64,000 bases of DNA from Paraclostridium tenue (GCF_015668515.1 NZ_JADPFO010000001.1:561425-625424); one strand, 5' to 3'. Counted from the first letter of the stretch, positions 27,249 through 35,450 are shown. The notes: a model not told the origin generated them from the letters alone. Numbers and translations: made by a program.

Positions 27249-27848
27249 TTATATTAAGTTTTTATATTGTTTTAAAAAATCTTTTATAGCTTGTGTAATT
27301 ATTTCTTGTTTAGAATACTTAGAGTTACTACATAATCTTTCAAACTCTTCCCATGTAGATTTTTCTACTTGTACCCTAGTCGCCTTTAAATTGTTCATAT
27401 TACATTTTTCTATAGTAATATCTTTTTTAGTTTTAGGGTTTAGAGATTTTATATCTTTTACACTTAAATACCAGTCATAAACCTCACATAGCTTATCTAA
27501 GTCTTCTGCACTAACATTTACTCTAGCAGGTTTAGATTTATAAACCTTATTAGTTTTTGTATAAATTTTTTTTGCTTCTTTTTTAGTATCTATAGATTTA
27601 TCTTTATTTGTATTTTTTTTATCAACTTTTTTGCCAGAATCTATAGTGAGTTCCAATTGTTTAATATTATTAGAACTATTGTCTTCTTCTTTTTTAACAT
27701 ATTTTCCTTTAACTGACTTATAACCATGTTTATTTAAAAAACGTCTTAAAGGTCTAACTTCACAGTTCAATTCAATAGCAATCTCATCTATTGTCATTCC
27801 TTTATCTTGTAACTTTAGAAACTTATCTAATTTTTGTTTTTCTGTCAC
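27249..27848 (-). CDS. Hypothetical protein with N-terminal HTH and C-terminal ribbon-helix-helix-like part
   Basis: 199 residues. Residues ~1-45 read like an HTH (LQDKGMTIDEIAIELNCEVRPLRRFL); the middle (~50-105) is lysine-rich, low complexity and probably disordered; the C-terminal part (KATRVQVEKSTWEEFERLC...YSKQEIITQAIKDFLKQY) resembles a ribbon-helix-helix or CopG-like DNA-binding unit. A DNA-binding role is likely but no family name can be given. GGAGGG precedes the ATG. It lies downstream of the ZorAB-like pair on the same strand, separated by a terminator. Confidence 0.65.
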   Translation of the reverse strand: MTEKQKLDKFLKLQDKGMTIDEIAIELNCEVRPLRRFLNKHGYKSVKGKYVKKEEDNSSNNIKQLELTIDSGKKVDKKNTNKDKSIDTKKEAKKIYTKTNKVYKSKPARVNVSAEDLDKLCEVYDWYLSVKDIKSLNPKTKKDITIEKCNMNNLKATRVQVEKSTWEEFERLCSNSKYSKQEIITQAIKDFLKQYKNLI

Positions 27849-27904
27849 TTTTCATCCCTCCAAACTAATCAATATAAATTATACCATGTATTTGGTATTA
27901 AATA

Positions 27905-27935
27905 CAAAAAAACTCCAAACATACATTCGGAGTTT
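27905..27935 (-). terminator. Terminator of the ZorAB-like operon
   Basis: On the minus strand AAACTCC pairs with GGAGTTT, followed by a T run. Confidence 0.75.
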
Positions 27936-28557
27936 AATTAACATTAACTTCATATTTTATTTCTACTCTTCTAGATTTATTTCTATCTATACTTCCATTT
28001 TTACTTTCTATTAGTTCAGCTTTAGATCTACCTACAGCTATTATATCATTGGTTAGCTTATCTTTATATCTATAATCCCCTATTTCTTCTCCAACAATAT
28101 AATTAACTACACTAAAAGCTCTTCTTTGTGATAAATCAAGATTATATATATATGTACCTACATCATCTGTATGACCTTCTACAACTATCTTAGATATGTA
28201 GTCTCCATAGTCCTTATATATAGTTTCAACATACTTTGGAACAAATATTTTTAATATTTCTTTAGCTTCTGGTTTTAACTCATAGCTATCTGTATCAAAT
28301 AAAGCTGTTTCTCCAAATGTTACTTCTCCACTTTCCTTATCAATCTCTACCGGAATTCCATTTTCTTTTAAGGTTGTTTTTACTGACTCATTAATACTAT
28401 TGGCAATACCTTGTTCTACCCCACCAACCATACTTTCAGAACTAATTAAAAGCATTATAACAACCATTAAAACAGTTGCTAATAAATCTGTAAAAGTAGG
28501 CCAAAAATTGCTATGTTCTTCTTCTTTATTTACAGTTCTTTTATATTTATTTATCAT
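27934..28557 (-). CDS. MotB/ZorB-like protein with OmpA peptidoglycan-binding domain
   Basis: 207 residues. After a short cytoplasmic N-terminus, one transmembrane helix (residues ~19-40, FWPTFTDLLATVLMVVIMLL) carries Asp24, the position expected for proton binding in MotB/ZorB/ExbD. A plug-like linker (~45-80) leads to an OmpA-type domain (~85-205) with VEGHTDDVG, LSQRRAFSV and NKSRRVEIKY. It should anchor a proton-driven motor to peptidoglycan. It overlaps the upstream MotA/ZorA-like gene by 11 bp, so the pair is coupled. No flagellar genes are nearby and the partner has a long cytoplasmic tail, so Zorya-type or another non-flagellar motor is a better model than flagellar MotB. Confidence 0.85.
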   Translation of the reverse strand: MINKYKRTVNKEEEHSNFWPTFTDLLATVLMVVIMLLISSESMVGGVEQGIANSINESVKTTLKENGIPVEIDKESGEVTFGETALFDTDSYELKPEAKEILKIFVPKYVETIYKDYGDYISKIVVEGHTDDVGTYIYNLDLSQRRAFSVVNYIVGEEIGDYRYKDKLTNDIIAVGRSKAELIESKNGSIDRNKSRRVEIKYEVNVN

Positions 28558-29902
28558 ATCTTAATTCCTCAACTTGATCTAATTCCTCTTCATCTAACTC
28601 ATCTAAATCAAAAGTTTGGTTGGGATTTTCTAATTCATTTGATTGATCTGCTTCATTTGTATTATCATATTGATAAGTTTTGTTAGCTTCTAATGATTTT
28701 GAAATATCTAAAGCTTCTTTGTATAGGTCTATATACTTAAATACAAGTTCTAATTGACTTGTTATTGACTTAGCTTGTTCATCAATAGTCTTAGTTAGAA
28801 TTTTTATATCATCTTTTAAATTAGTATTAACTTCGTTCATATTCTTCTGTTTTAAAAGTAAATTATTTTCATGAGATATTAATTTCATCATAAGATCTTG
28901 TATATTTCTTTCATATAAAGCAAAACCTGCATTAACATCTCTTATATATTCTTTTATAGTAATTTGACTTTGATTTACAGATTTAATATAATTAGATGAT
29001 TCTTTTATATTTAAAATAATTTCATTGTAAATTTCACTTTGAGACTCATATGTATCAAATAGCTTAACAAATTTTAAATTAAGTATACTAAATTGCTTAT
29101 CTAATTTTCTTACACTTTGATCAAAATTCTTTATAGAATCATGAGATCCATTTAACATTATTCCTAGCTTTTCTATAGAAGATATAAAATCATCATTAAA
29201 ATCATGTAAATCTTTAGATATTTTATCAAACCTTTCTATGGCACTTATAGCTTTACTTATATCTTTTATACAAACTTTTATTTCATTAAGCTTAGATTCT
29301 AGTACTTCTCCTTTATCATTACTAGATTTAACTGTCATTATATTTTCTAACTTAAGCATTAATTGAAGTAATACATTTTCACAGTTTTTAAATTTTATAT
29401 ATGAATTAATAAGTATAGAGCATATTATACCCACTATACTAGTAGCAAAGGCTATTTGCATACTTCCTATAGCTAATGTCATTGAATTAACTATATCACT
29501 TTTATCAATACTTGCAAGAGTTATAGTAAGACCTACAAATGTACCTAAAACCCCTAATAAAATACAAAGTGATGGTGAATGCTTAATTGCTTTTATCTCG
29601 TCTATTATTATTTTCTTATCTTTTGAAAAATCAGATATTACCTCTTCAACAAATGTATTCATATTTATTTGTGAGTAAGGATACGATGCTTTATAATTTT
29701 CATATTTACTATTAGCTATTTTTAATATGCTACTTTCCTCTTGATTTAAGTTCAGTTCTTTTAGCTTCTCATTTATAAAGCTATAAATATTATTATTTTT
29801 AATTATATTTAGTACTGAATATAATAATGTTATACCTATAAAGATTAATGTTATAGGATTTGTAAATATAGATGCAAATAAATTAATTATTATATTGACC
29901 AT
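28547..29902 (-). CDS. MotA/TolQ/ExbB-like channel protein with long coiled-coil tail (ZorA-like)
   Basis: 451 residues. Helices at ~14-34, ~110-130 (CILLGVLGTFVGLTITLA) and ~141-168 (QIAFATSIVGIICSILINSYI) form the MotA/TolQ/ExbB core. From ~170 to ~400 the sequence is a charged heptad-rich coiled coil that should lie in the cytoplasm, then comes an acidic tail (DELDEEELDQVEE). A core plus long coiled-coil tail, paired with an OmpA-domain partner, is the ZorA/ZorB plan of Zorya antiphage motors. No zorC, zorD or zorE homologue lies next to it, so antiphage function is not shown. AAGGAGG precedes the ATG, and the leader upstream is structured. Confidence 0.8.
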   Translation of the reverse strand: MVNIIINLFASIFTNPITLIFIGITLLYSVLNIIKNNNIYSFINEKLKELNLNQEESSILKIANSKYENYKASYPYSQINMNTFVEEVISDFSKDKKIIIDEIKAIKHSPSLCILLGVLGTFVGLTITLASIDKSDIVNSMTLAIGSMQIAFATSIVGIICSILINSYIKFKNCENVLLQLMLKLENIMTVKSSNDKGEVLESKLNEIKVCIKDISKAISAIERFDKISKDLHDFNDDFISSIEKLGIMLNGSHDSIKNFDQSVRKLDKQFSILNLKFVKLFDTYESQSEIYNEIILNIKESSNYIKSVNQSQITIKEYIRDVNAGFALYERNIQDLMMKLISHENNLLLKQKNMNEVNTNLKDDIKILTKTIDEQAKSITSQLELVFKYIDLYKEALDISKSLEANKTYQYDNTNEADQSNELENPNQTFDLDELDEEELDQVEELRYDK

Positions 29903-29967
29903 ATTAACCTCCTTAATTGTATTTTAATAATATATATGTACAAATTTATAAAAATAGACAAAAATTA

Positions 29968-30003
29968 AGGAGATGACTTAAATATAAATTAAGCACATCT
30001 CCT
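29968..30003 (-). terminator. Hairpin in the leader of the ZorAB-like operon
   Basis: AGGAGATG/CATCTCCT plus an inner CTTAA/TTAAG stem. On the minus strand a T-rich run follows, so it could end transcripts 66 bp before the ZorA-like start, as an attenuator would. Confidence 0.55.
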
Positions 30004-30021
30004 AAGATAAATACTATTTTT

Positions 30022-30107
30022 ATACTCATTCTACTTCTGATGAATTTATGGGTTTTATCTACATTAATTAAGATAACTTAGAAGCTAAAATTTAATGTAG
30101 TGAGTAT
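30022..30107. ncRNA. Possible structured leader or RNA
   Basis: Outer stem ATACTCA (30022-30028)/TGAGTAT (30101-30107) and inner stem TACATTAA (30060-30067)/TTAATGTA (30092-30099); CTTCT (30034-30038) can also pair with AGAAG (30080-30084) as a pseudoknot. On the minus strand it would precede the hairpin at 29968-30003 and the ZorA-like gene. Not matched to any riboswitch class I know. Confidence 0.4.
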
Positions 30108-30204
30108 TTTTAATAGTTAAATATTTAATCTTAATAAATATTATGTATTTTTTATTTAATATGTTACTTATTTATAGTATAAAAAAATTATTTCAGTAAA
30201 TAAT

Positions 30205-30346
30205 ACTATTAGTTAGATTTGAAGTTGGAAAGGCTCCAATGCTCTACTTAGGATTTAAGTAATGATGAGAGATGCAGGATAAAGCTGCCCTGCCAAATCT
30301 AATTTAGATAGAAGAGTACCTATTTGGGTGCTCTTCATTTATTTAA
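30205..30346 (+). ncRNA. Unidentified structured RNA with its own terminator
   Basis: A closing 9-bp stem TTAGATTTG (30213-30221)/CAAATCTAA (30294-30302) encloses three hairpins: TTGGA/TCCAA (30225-30239), TACTTA/TAAGTA (30245-30261) and GCAGG/CCTGC (30274-30293), giving a four-way junction. A terminator GAAGAGTACC/GGGTGCTCTTC (30311-30336) follows at once, and ATCTAA/TTTAGAT could form an alternative stem. The mntP promoter starts only after this, so it looks like an independent small RNA or an orphan riboswitch-like leader. It does not match tRNA, T-box, TPP, SAM, lysine, purine, cobalamin or cyclic-di-nucleotide patterns that I know. Confidence 0.6.
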
Positions 30347-30364
30347 AATTGTATAAACTAGACA

Positions 30365-30393
30365 TTGACATAAATTTCTATATTATGTAAAAT
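30365..30393 (+). promoter_or_regulatory. mntP sigma-A promoter
   Basis: TTGACA (30365-30370), 17-bp spacer, TAAAAT (30388-30393). Confidence 0.8.
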
Positions 30394-30419
30394 GTTAAAG
30401 GAATTGAATAAACTTTACT

Positions 30420-30550
30420 TGCTCTTGTTGAGGGAGTAGCTAGCACAAAATGTGTGATTAGATCAACATAATGACTATCTAAAGTCTGGTCTAATCTTAA
30501 ATAGCGAGACTCATACACGATTTATTTCGTGTATAAGTCTCGTTTTTTTT
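30420..30550 (+). promoter_or_regulatory. yybP-ykoY manganese riboswitch with terminator
   Basis: The conserved GAGGGAGTAGCT block (30430-30442) and the distal GCGAGACT (30504-30511) of the yybP-ykoY class flank variable stems. GCGAGACT is also the 5' arm of a strong terminator (30505-30520 with 30527-30542, then eight Ts), so folding of the aptamer with Mn2+ would prevent termination and turn mntP on. The gene behind it, a manganese exporter, fits. Confidence 0.88.
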
Positions 30551-30585
30551 GTGCATATTAAAAAAAGTTAAGGAGGAATAAATTT

Positions 30586-31206
30586 ATGAGTTTAGTATCA
30601 ATTTTATTAACTTCATTTGCTCTATCTATGGATGCATTTGCAGTATCGGTAACAAAAGGTATAACAATAAAAAATATAACTAAAAAAACTGCATTTAAGA
30701 TTGCATTTTTCTTTGGATTATTTCAAGGTGGGATGCCTTTAATCGGATGGTCACTTGGTATAAAATTTGAAGGATACATAAAGGCTTTTGATCACTGGAT
30801 AGCACTAATTCTACTTTCATTTTTAGGAATCAAGATGATTTATGAATCTATAAAAGATAGTAAAGAACACAATAGCAATGATAATTTGGAAATTGCAATG
30901 GACGTAGACAAATCTATTAATCATGATATTAATATGAAAGATTTAATTGCTTTATCTATAGCTACTAGTATAGATGCACTTGCTGTTGGAGTTAGTTTTG
31001 CATTTTTAAGCATTAATATAACACCAGTTGTTATCACAATAGCTGTTATAACATTTATAATGTGTTTTATAGGTGTTTTAATAGGAAATAAAATAGGTTA
31101 TAAGCTAAAAGATTATGCAGGAATTGTAGGTGGCGTGATACTCATAATTATAGGATTTAACATTTTTAATGAACATACTGGATTTTTATTTGATTTATTT
31201 AAGTAA
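30586..31206 (+). CDS. mntP: Manganese efflux pump MntP
   Basis: 206 residues, six hydrophobic helices in two related halves. The conserved acidic motifs SMDAFAVSVTKGI (first half) and TSIDALAVGVSFAF (second half) are the expected metal-binding sites of the MntP/YebN family. It exports Mn2+ under excess. AAGGAGG precedes the ATG. A charged loop (~85-115) joins the halves. It is expressed through the manganese riboswitch directly upstream. Confidence 0.93.
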   Translation: MSLVSILLTSFALSMDAFAVSVTKGITIKNITKKTAFKIAFFFGLFQGGMPLIGWSLGIKFEGYIKAFDHWIALILLSFLGIKMIYESIKDSKEHNSNDNLEIAMDVDKSINHDINMKDLIALSIATSIDALAVGVSFAFLSINITPVVITIAVITFIMCFIGVLIGNKIGYKLKDYAGIVGGVILIIIGFNIFNEHTGFLFDLFK

Positions 31207-31220
31207 AAATCTGTATAAAT

Positions 31221-31268
31221 GCATAAAAAAGGTTATAAGAACATATGTTCTTATAACCTTTTTTATGC
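31221..31268. terminator. Bidirectional terminator between mntP and galM
   Basis: A perfect palindromic hairpin of 24-bp arms (GCATAAAAAAGGTTATAAGA...), with T/A runs inside its arms, between convergent genes. Confidence 0.88.
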
Positions 31269-31269
31269 A

Positions 31270-32319
31270 TTATTTTGTTAATCCAAATTTATAATTAGTA
31301 GTTTGTATATATTTTTCACCTTTTTTTAGAATAGAATTTTTTAAAAAAGTTTGGTTATATCCTATTGGAGGATTTTGAGTTTCAAAACAAATTCCATACC
31401 TTGTATTATTTTTAGTATTATTATATAAAAGTTCTCCATTAGTAAAATTCATACTATATATAACTACATAATTTTGATTTGTTGTTATTTTCATATACCT
31501 TCCTGAATCAATATCTTTCATACATATAATATCTTGTGTTTTATTGTCTTTTAATACAAAAGGATGATCATAGCCATTTGCTAACTTTATTTGGTTATGA
31601 TTAGAATCTATCCTATCCCCTATTTTAGTTATTTTTCTAAAATCAAAAGGGGTATTAGATACATCAAGTTGTTTACCTGTTGGAACTCCTGTTTCATCTA
31701 TTTCTAATATATAATCACTGTCAATTTTTAAAATTTGATTTGTTATAGGATTTTTTAAGTTTCCACTTAAATTAAAGTATGTATGATTAGTCATGTTAAC
31801 TAAAGTATCTTCATCACTAGTAGCTTCGTAAACTATACTTAAATTATTATTGTTATCTAGTGTATAAGTAACCACCATATCTAAATTACCTGGATATCCT
31901 TCTTCCATATGATAACTTTTAGATTTAAGTTGTAAAGAAATTTTATCCTTATATTTTACAACATTTAAATCCCATACTTTTTTATCAAACCCTATATTTC
32001 CTCCATGTCCTTGATTATTTTCATAGTTTTTAGATAGTATATACGTATTTTTGTTTAATTTAAATTCACCTTTATATATTCTACCTGCTGTTCTTCCTAT
32101 TATAGCTCCAAAATAAGATGGATTTTTTATATAATCCTTAATATCTTTAAATCCCACTACTATGTTTTCAAATTTTTTATTTTTATCAGGAGTTAATATT
32201 CTAGTTATTATTCCTCCGTAATTAAGAACAGATATACTTATTTCGTTATCATTTTTAATTGTATATAAATATATATCTGATTCTTTGTATTTTAATACAA
32301 ACTCTTTATAAACCTCTAT
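31270..32319 (-). CDS. galM: Aldose 1-epimerase, start codon apparently ATA
   Basis: From the position given this is 349 residues, the normal GalM length. The catalytic His sits in TNHTYFNLSG and the catalytic Glu in CFETQNPP. The first ordinary start in frame (GTG at 32157) would delete 54 conserved residues including LNYGGIITRILTPD. Upstream of that the frame stays open to a stop at 32332-32334, without ATG, GTG or TTG in a suitable place; the codon at the right distance (6 bases) from a run of seven Gs is ATA. It mutarotates galactose or glucose. It lies just 21 bp after the TPR gene, so they share a transcript. Confidence 0.85.
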   Translation of the reverse strand: MEVYKEFVLKYKESDIYLYTIKNDNEISISVLNYGGIITRILTPDKNKKFENIVVGFKDIKDYIKNPSYFGAIIGRTAGRIYKGEFKLNKNTYILSKNYENNQGHGGNIGFDKKVWDLNVVKYKDKISLQLKSKSYHMEEGYPGNLDMVVTYTLDNNNNLSIVYEATSDEDTLVNMTNHTYFNLSGNLKNPITNQILKIDSDYILEIDETGVPTGKQLDVSNTPFDFRKITKIGDRIDSNHNQIKLANGYDHPFVLKDNKTQDIICMKDIDSGRYMKITTNQNYVVIYSMNFTNGELLYNNTKNNTRYGICFETQNPPIGYNQTFLKNSILKKGEKYIQTTNYKFGLTK

Positions 32320-32340
32320 AGTTATCCCCCCCTAAATAAA

Positions 32341-34236
32341 TTATTTAGTTATATTATCAACATTAAATTCTAAAAATCCATCTACAATCATGTTATGTAA
32401 TTTTTCTTCATATAGATTACTTAAATTTTCATCTATATATAATATATACTTTGGAACATACTCATCTTCCTCTTCTAATTTATTATCTATAACTTCAAAA
32501 GGAGTAAGTAGTATTTGATCAAAATTTAAAATTAGTTCTGGTAACTTATCAAATACTTCTTTACTGTTATCATAGTCTTCATCTGCTAATTTTTCATAAG
32601 TCTCATAACTCTTTTTATAATATAAGCTTGCTAACATATACTGGCATTTTTTATTTCCAAGCTTAGCACCTTCTTTAAAATATTTCTCAGCCTCTAAATC
32701 TTCATTTAACTTTAAACTTAATTGTCCTAAGTTAAATATTGATTCTATACATTCTTTTAATCTTGGCTTTTCATACCAGTACTTAGCACTTACATAATCT
32801 TTATAATAAATACTATATATTATACCTAACATATGCTGTGAATAGATATTATCTTCATTTGCAGGAACTTCAAACATCTTTTTAGCAAGTTCATAATCTT
32901 CATTTTCAAAAGCAATTTTTCCTAAATGTATTCTAGCATTTATATGTTCATTATTAACTGCTTTTTCATAGAAATTACTAGCTTCTTCATAGTTTTCTAA
33001 ATTTTCATATATAACACCTAACCTATACAATGATTCTACGTCATTATTGTCAGATGCTTTTTTATAAAATTTTATAGCATTATCATAATCTTTTAAATCC
33101 TCGTATATATTCGCTAATTTAATTTGTACCGATAAAAAATCATCTATTTTTAAATAATATTTTATAGCTTTGTCTAGTTCATTAGTTTGAGCATATAAAT
33201 CTCCCATATTTTCTATGGCTTCAATTATGCCACCTTCTATAGCTTTTTCATATAATTTTATAGCTTCTTCATAATTCTTCTCTTCAAATAAAATTCCAGC
33301 TAAGTTATTTGTAGCCTGAATTATATTATTTTCTGATGCTTCTTTATAGTATTTCTTAGCTTCTTCTAAATTACTATCTTTATTGTATATATTTGCTAAT
33401 TTATAACCTGCTAACTTATTATTTTTTTCATAAGCATTTTTATAATATTTTATAGCATCTTCATAATGCTCTTGTTCATCATATATATAAGCCAATCTGT
33501 AATTGCAATCTATATTTCCTTTTTCTGCACCTTTTTTATAATAAATTTTAGCTTCATCTAAATCATTATCCTCTTCTAGTAATAGCCCTAAATTAAAACA
33601 TGCTTTTTCATATCCTATTTTATATAGTTGCTTGTAGTAAGATATAGCTTCCTTATAATCATCATGTTCTTGATAAATTAAAGCTAGATTATATTTTGCA
33701 TAAGTATTTCCTAATATAGCTCCTCTTTTATAACTATCAAAAGCTTTATCACAATCATTTAGAGTCTCATATAATATCCCTAAATTATAAAATGCATCTG
33801 ATAGTTTACCTTCACTAGCTTCCTTTAACCATTTTAAAGATCTATTATAATCTCCTAGTTTATAGTGCACTACACCTAAATTGTTTTGTGCTTTTAAATG
33901 CCCTAATATAGCTACTTTTTCATACCAGTATATAGAATATTCATAAGCATTTAGCTTATAATACATATTACCTAAGTCATAAGCAGCTTCTTCTATCCCG
34001 TTTTTAAAAGCTGTCTTAAACCATTTTTCAGATTCTTCAAGATTACCTTCATCTTTATATATTTTAGCTAAATTATATTGAGCTTTATTATAATCACTTA
34101 CAGAAGCTTGAGTTAGTAACTCGATAGCTTCATTTAGTTTTCCTAATTTAATATAGAAATTTGCCTTAGTATATAAAACCTTAGGGTCTGTTGGTATATT
34201 TTTAATTTTTTTTATTGAAAATTTAATATTATTCAT
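32341..34236 (-). CDS. Long TPR/Sel1-like repeat protein
   Basis: 631 residues. From ~20 to ~540 it is built of about fifteen 34-36-residue helical repeats of TPR/Sel1 type, with repeated cores such as AKYNLALIYQEHDDYKEAISYYK and YEEAIKLYEKA. The last ~80 residues are acidic and not repeated. There is no signal peptide or membrane helix, so it is likely a cytoplasmic scaffold that binds partner proteins. The partner is unknown. GGAGTAGCTT precedes the ATG. galM follows closely on the same strand, but a functional link is not evident. Confidence 0.85.
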   Translation of the reverse strand: MNNIKFSIKKIKNIPTDPKVLYTKANFYIKLGKLNEAIELLTQASVSDYNKAQYNLAKIYKDEGNLEESEKWFKTAFKNGIEEAAYDLGNMYYKLNAYEYSIYWYEKVAILGHLKAQNNLGVVHYKLGDYNRSLKWLKEASEGKLSDAFYNLGILYETLNDCDKAFDSYKRGAILGNTYAKYNLALIYQEHDDYKEAISYYKQLYKIGYEKACFNLGLLLEEDNDLDEAKIYYKKGAEKGNIDCNYRLAYIYDEQEHYEDAIKYYKNAYEKNNKLAGYKLANIYNKDSNLEEAKKYYKEASENNIIQATNNLAGILFEEKNYEEAIKLYEKAIEGGIIEAIENMGDLYAQTNELDKAIKYYLKIDDFLSVQIKLANIYEDLKDYDNAIKFYKKASDNNDVESLYRLGVIYENLENYEEASNFYEKAVNNEHINARIHLGKIAFENEDYELAKKMFEVPANEDNIYSQHMLGIIYSIYYKDYVSAKYWYEKPRLKECIESIFNLGQLSLKLNEDLEAEKYFKEGAKLGNKKCQYMLASLYYKKSYETYEKLADEDYDNSKEVFDKLPELILNFDQILLTPFEVIDNKLEEEDEYVPKYILYIDENLSNLYEEKLHNMIVDGFLEFNVDNITK

Positions 34237-34382
34237 AAGCTACTCCATACCTACCTTTAAAATTTATACTTATACAATATTTTACCATAATACCTATATA
34301 TTATATTAGTTAAAGTTTGTATATAGGTATTTTTTATTGATATTTTGGTATAATCTTATATAGTATTAGTAGGAGGATTATT

Positions 34383-34535
34383 ATGAATTTAGATTTATTA
34401 TTTAAGATATTAGTTGCTATAGTAGCTATTGGAATAATTATAAAATGTATTAGATTTATTGGAGGAATGTTGTTTAGAATTGCTTTGATAGGACTTTGCA
34501 TATTATTTTTATATAATTTATTAATACATATTTAA
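34383..34535 (+). CDS. 50-residue two-helix membrane protein
   Basis: A short ORF with AGGAGG 7 bases before the ATG, a TATAAT-like -10 at about 34350 and a terminator after the stop. Two hydrophobic helices (~9-20 and ~30-47) are separated by KCIRFIGG. No family recognised; the promoter-to-terminator arrangement supports a real gene. Confidence 0.6.
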   Translation: MNLDLLFKILVAIVAIGIIIKCIRFIGGMLFRIALIGLCILFLYNLLIHI

Positions 34536-34540
34536 ATATA

Positions 34541-34584
34541 AAAATTACCATCGTAAAAAAATTTACGATGGTAATTTATTTATA
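34541..34584. terminator. Bidirectional terminator
   Basis: AAATTACCATCGTAAA/TTTACGATGGTAATTT hairpin between the small membrane protein gene and a convergent small gene. Confidence 0.88.
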
Positions 34585-34612
34585 ATTGAAAACTTATATG
34601 TGTTAAAAGTGA

Positions 34613-34846
34613 TTATTTTATACTATTTAAATCTATGTAAGCTTCTATTTGTGGTATATATAACATATTATCTTTTATATGGGTATTTCCAAATTCCTTT
34701 AACTCTAATCCTTTATCATCTTTAGTTATCTTATACTTTACAACCAGATTTTCTTCATTTACATCACCAAAGAAATATGTACCTTCATATTGTTTAAATC
34801 TAAAATTGAAATTATCTCTAGTTAGCTTTATTTTTAAATTTTTCAT
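34613..34846 (-). CDS. Small hypothetical protein
   Basis: 77 residues, soluble and probably mostly beta (KIKLTRDNFNFRFKQYEGTYFFGD...). The ATG is preceded by GAAAGGAATAAG. No family recognised. It lies 101 bp downstream of another small gene on the same strand. Confidence 0.5.
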   Translation of the reverse strand: MKNLKIKLTRDNFNFRFKQYEGTYFFGDVNEENLVVKYKITKDDKGLELKEFGNTHIKDNMLYIPQIEAYIDLNSIK

Positions 34847-34947
34847 AACTTATTCCTTTCGATAATAATTTAATGTTTACACTATATTATAAGAAAAAAT
34901 AAATTTATTCAAGGGTATAAATGAATTTAAATTTTTAAATCTTAGTT

Positions 34948-35223
34948 CTAACTTATAGTTATTTTTATTGAATCATTACCTTTAGTTTGTATATGAGCTA
35001 TATCACCAGTTAAATTAAAATCTAGTGCATGAGTTACAACCTTAGCCAAATTTTCAGTGTCAATTAAATCACTTTTTAAATTTAACCAATTAAATCCATT
35101 AATTTTAATCATTCTTTTTACAAACTCAACGGGAAACTTAAGATAAATTTTATCTCCACTATTTGATAAAATTCTTATTCTAAAAAGCATATTTTCTTCT
35201 AAATTATTAAATCTATTAACCAC
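34948..35223 (-). CDS. Small hypothetical protein
   Basis: 91 residues from a GTG preceded by GGAGGGG at 5 bases. Soluble; hydrophobic strand-like segments (MLFRIRILSNSGDKIYLKFPVEFV) and a C-terminal ISITIS-like strand suggest a compact alpha/beta fold. Similar short proteins accompany bactofilin-like or SHOCT-like genes in Firmicutes, but I cannot assign a family. Confidence 0.5.
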   Translation of the reverse strand: MVNRFNNLEENMLFRIRILSNSGDKIYLKFPVEFVKRMIKINGFNWLNLKSDLIDTENLAKVVTHALDFNLTGDIAHIQTKGNDSIKITIS

Positions 35224-35316
35224 CTAATCCCCTCCTCTTCTTACTTTTATTAATATGACTTAACTATTTAATAATATAACTTTTATTTAGTGTATTATTT
35301 TTAAAAGCCTAGTTAT

Positions 35317-35350
35317 AAAGGAACTAGCTTTAGTTAGTTCCTTTTATTTT
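35317..35350 (+). terminator. Orphan terminator-like hairpin
   Basis: AAAGGAACTA/TAGTTCCTTT stem and T-rich tail on the + strand, with no rightward gene upstream. It may act in the leader of the acyltransferase gene. Confidence 0.5.
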
Positions 35351-35450
35351 ATATAAATAAAACTTTTATTAAATTTTATTTTATGTTAAAATCTTTCTAG
35401 TATATAATTGAAATATTGCTACTATATTTATAGTATGCGTGAAGGGAAGA

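Larger units (their letters stand above)
29903..30585. other. 683-bp intergenic region rich in RNA structure
   Basis: Between the leftward ZorAB-like operon and rightward mntP. It holds a hairpin at 29968-30003, a folded region at 30022-30107, a compact structured element with its own terminator at 30213-30345, and the mntP promoter and manganese riboswitch. No ORF with a ribosome binding site was seen. Confidence 0.75.

Noticed and set aside
27205-27480. Rightward ORF overlapping the leftward HTH protein gene
   Set aside because: No binding site and antisense to a better-supported frame.
27934-28557. Flagellar MotB
   Set aside because: No flagellar or chemotaxis genes nearby, and the partner has a long coiled-coil tail unlike MotA.
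30022-30107. Possible cyclic-di-GMP-II riboswitch on the plus strand
   Set aside because: A GATGAAT...GGGTTTTA stretch is reminiscent, but the rest of the consensus (CCGACC side and pseudoknot) is missing.
31239-31250. GAACATATGTTC in the mntP-galM terminator
   Set aside because: It is the centre of a perfect palindromic terminator hairpin; the match follows from the palindrome.
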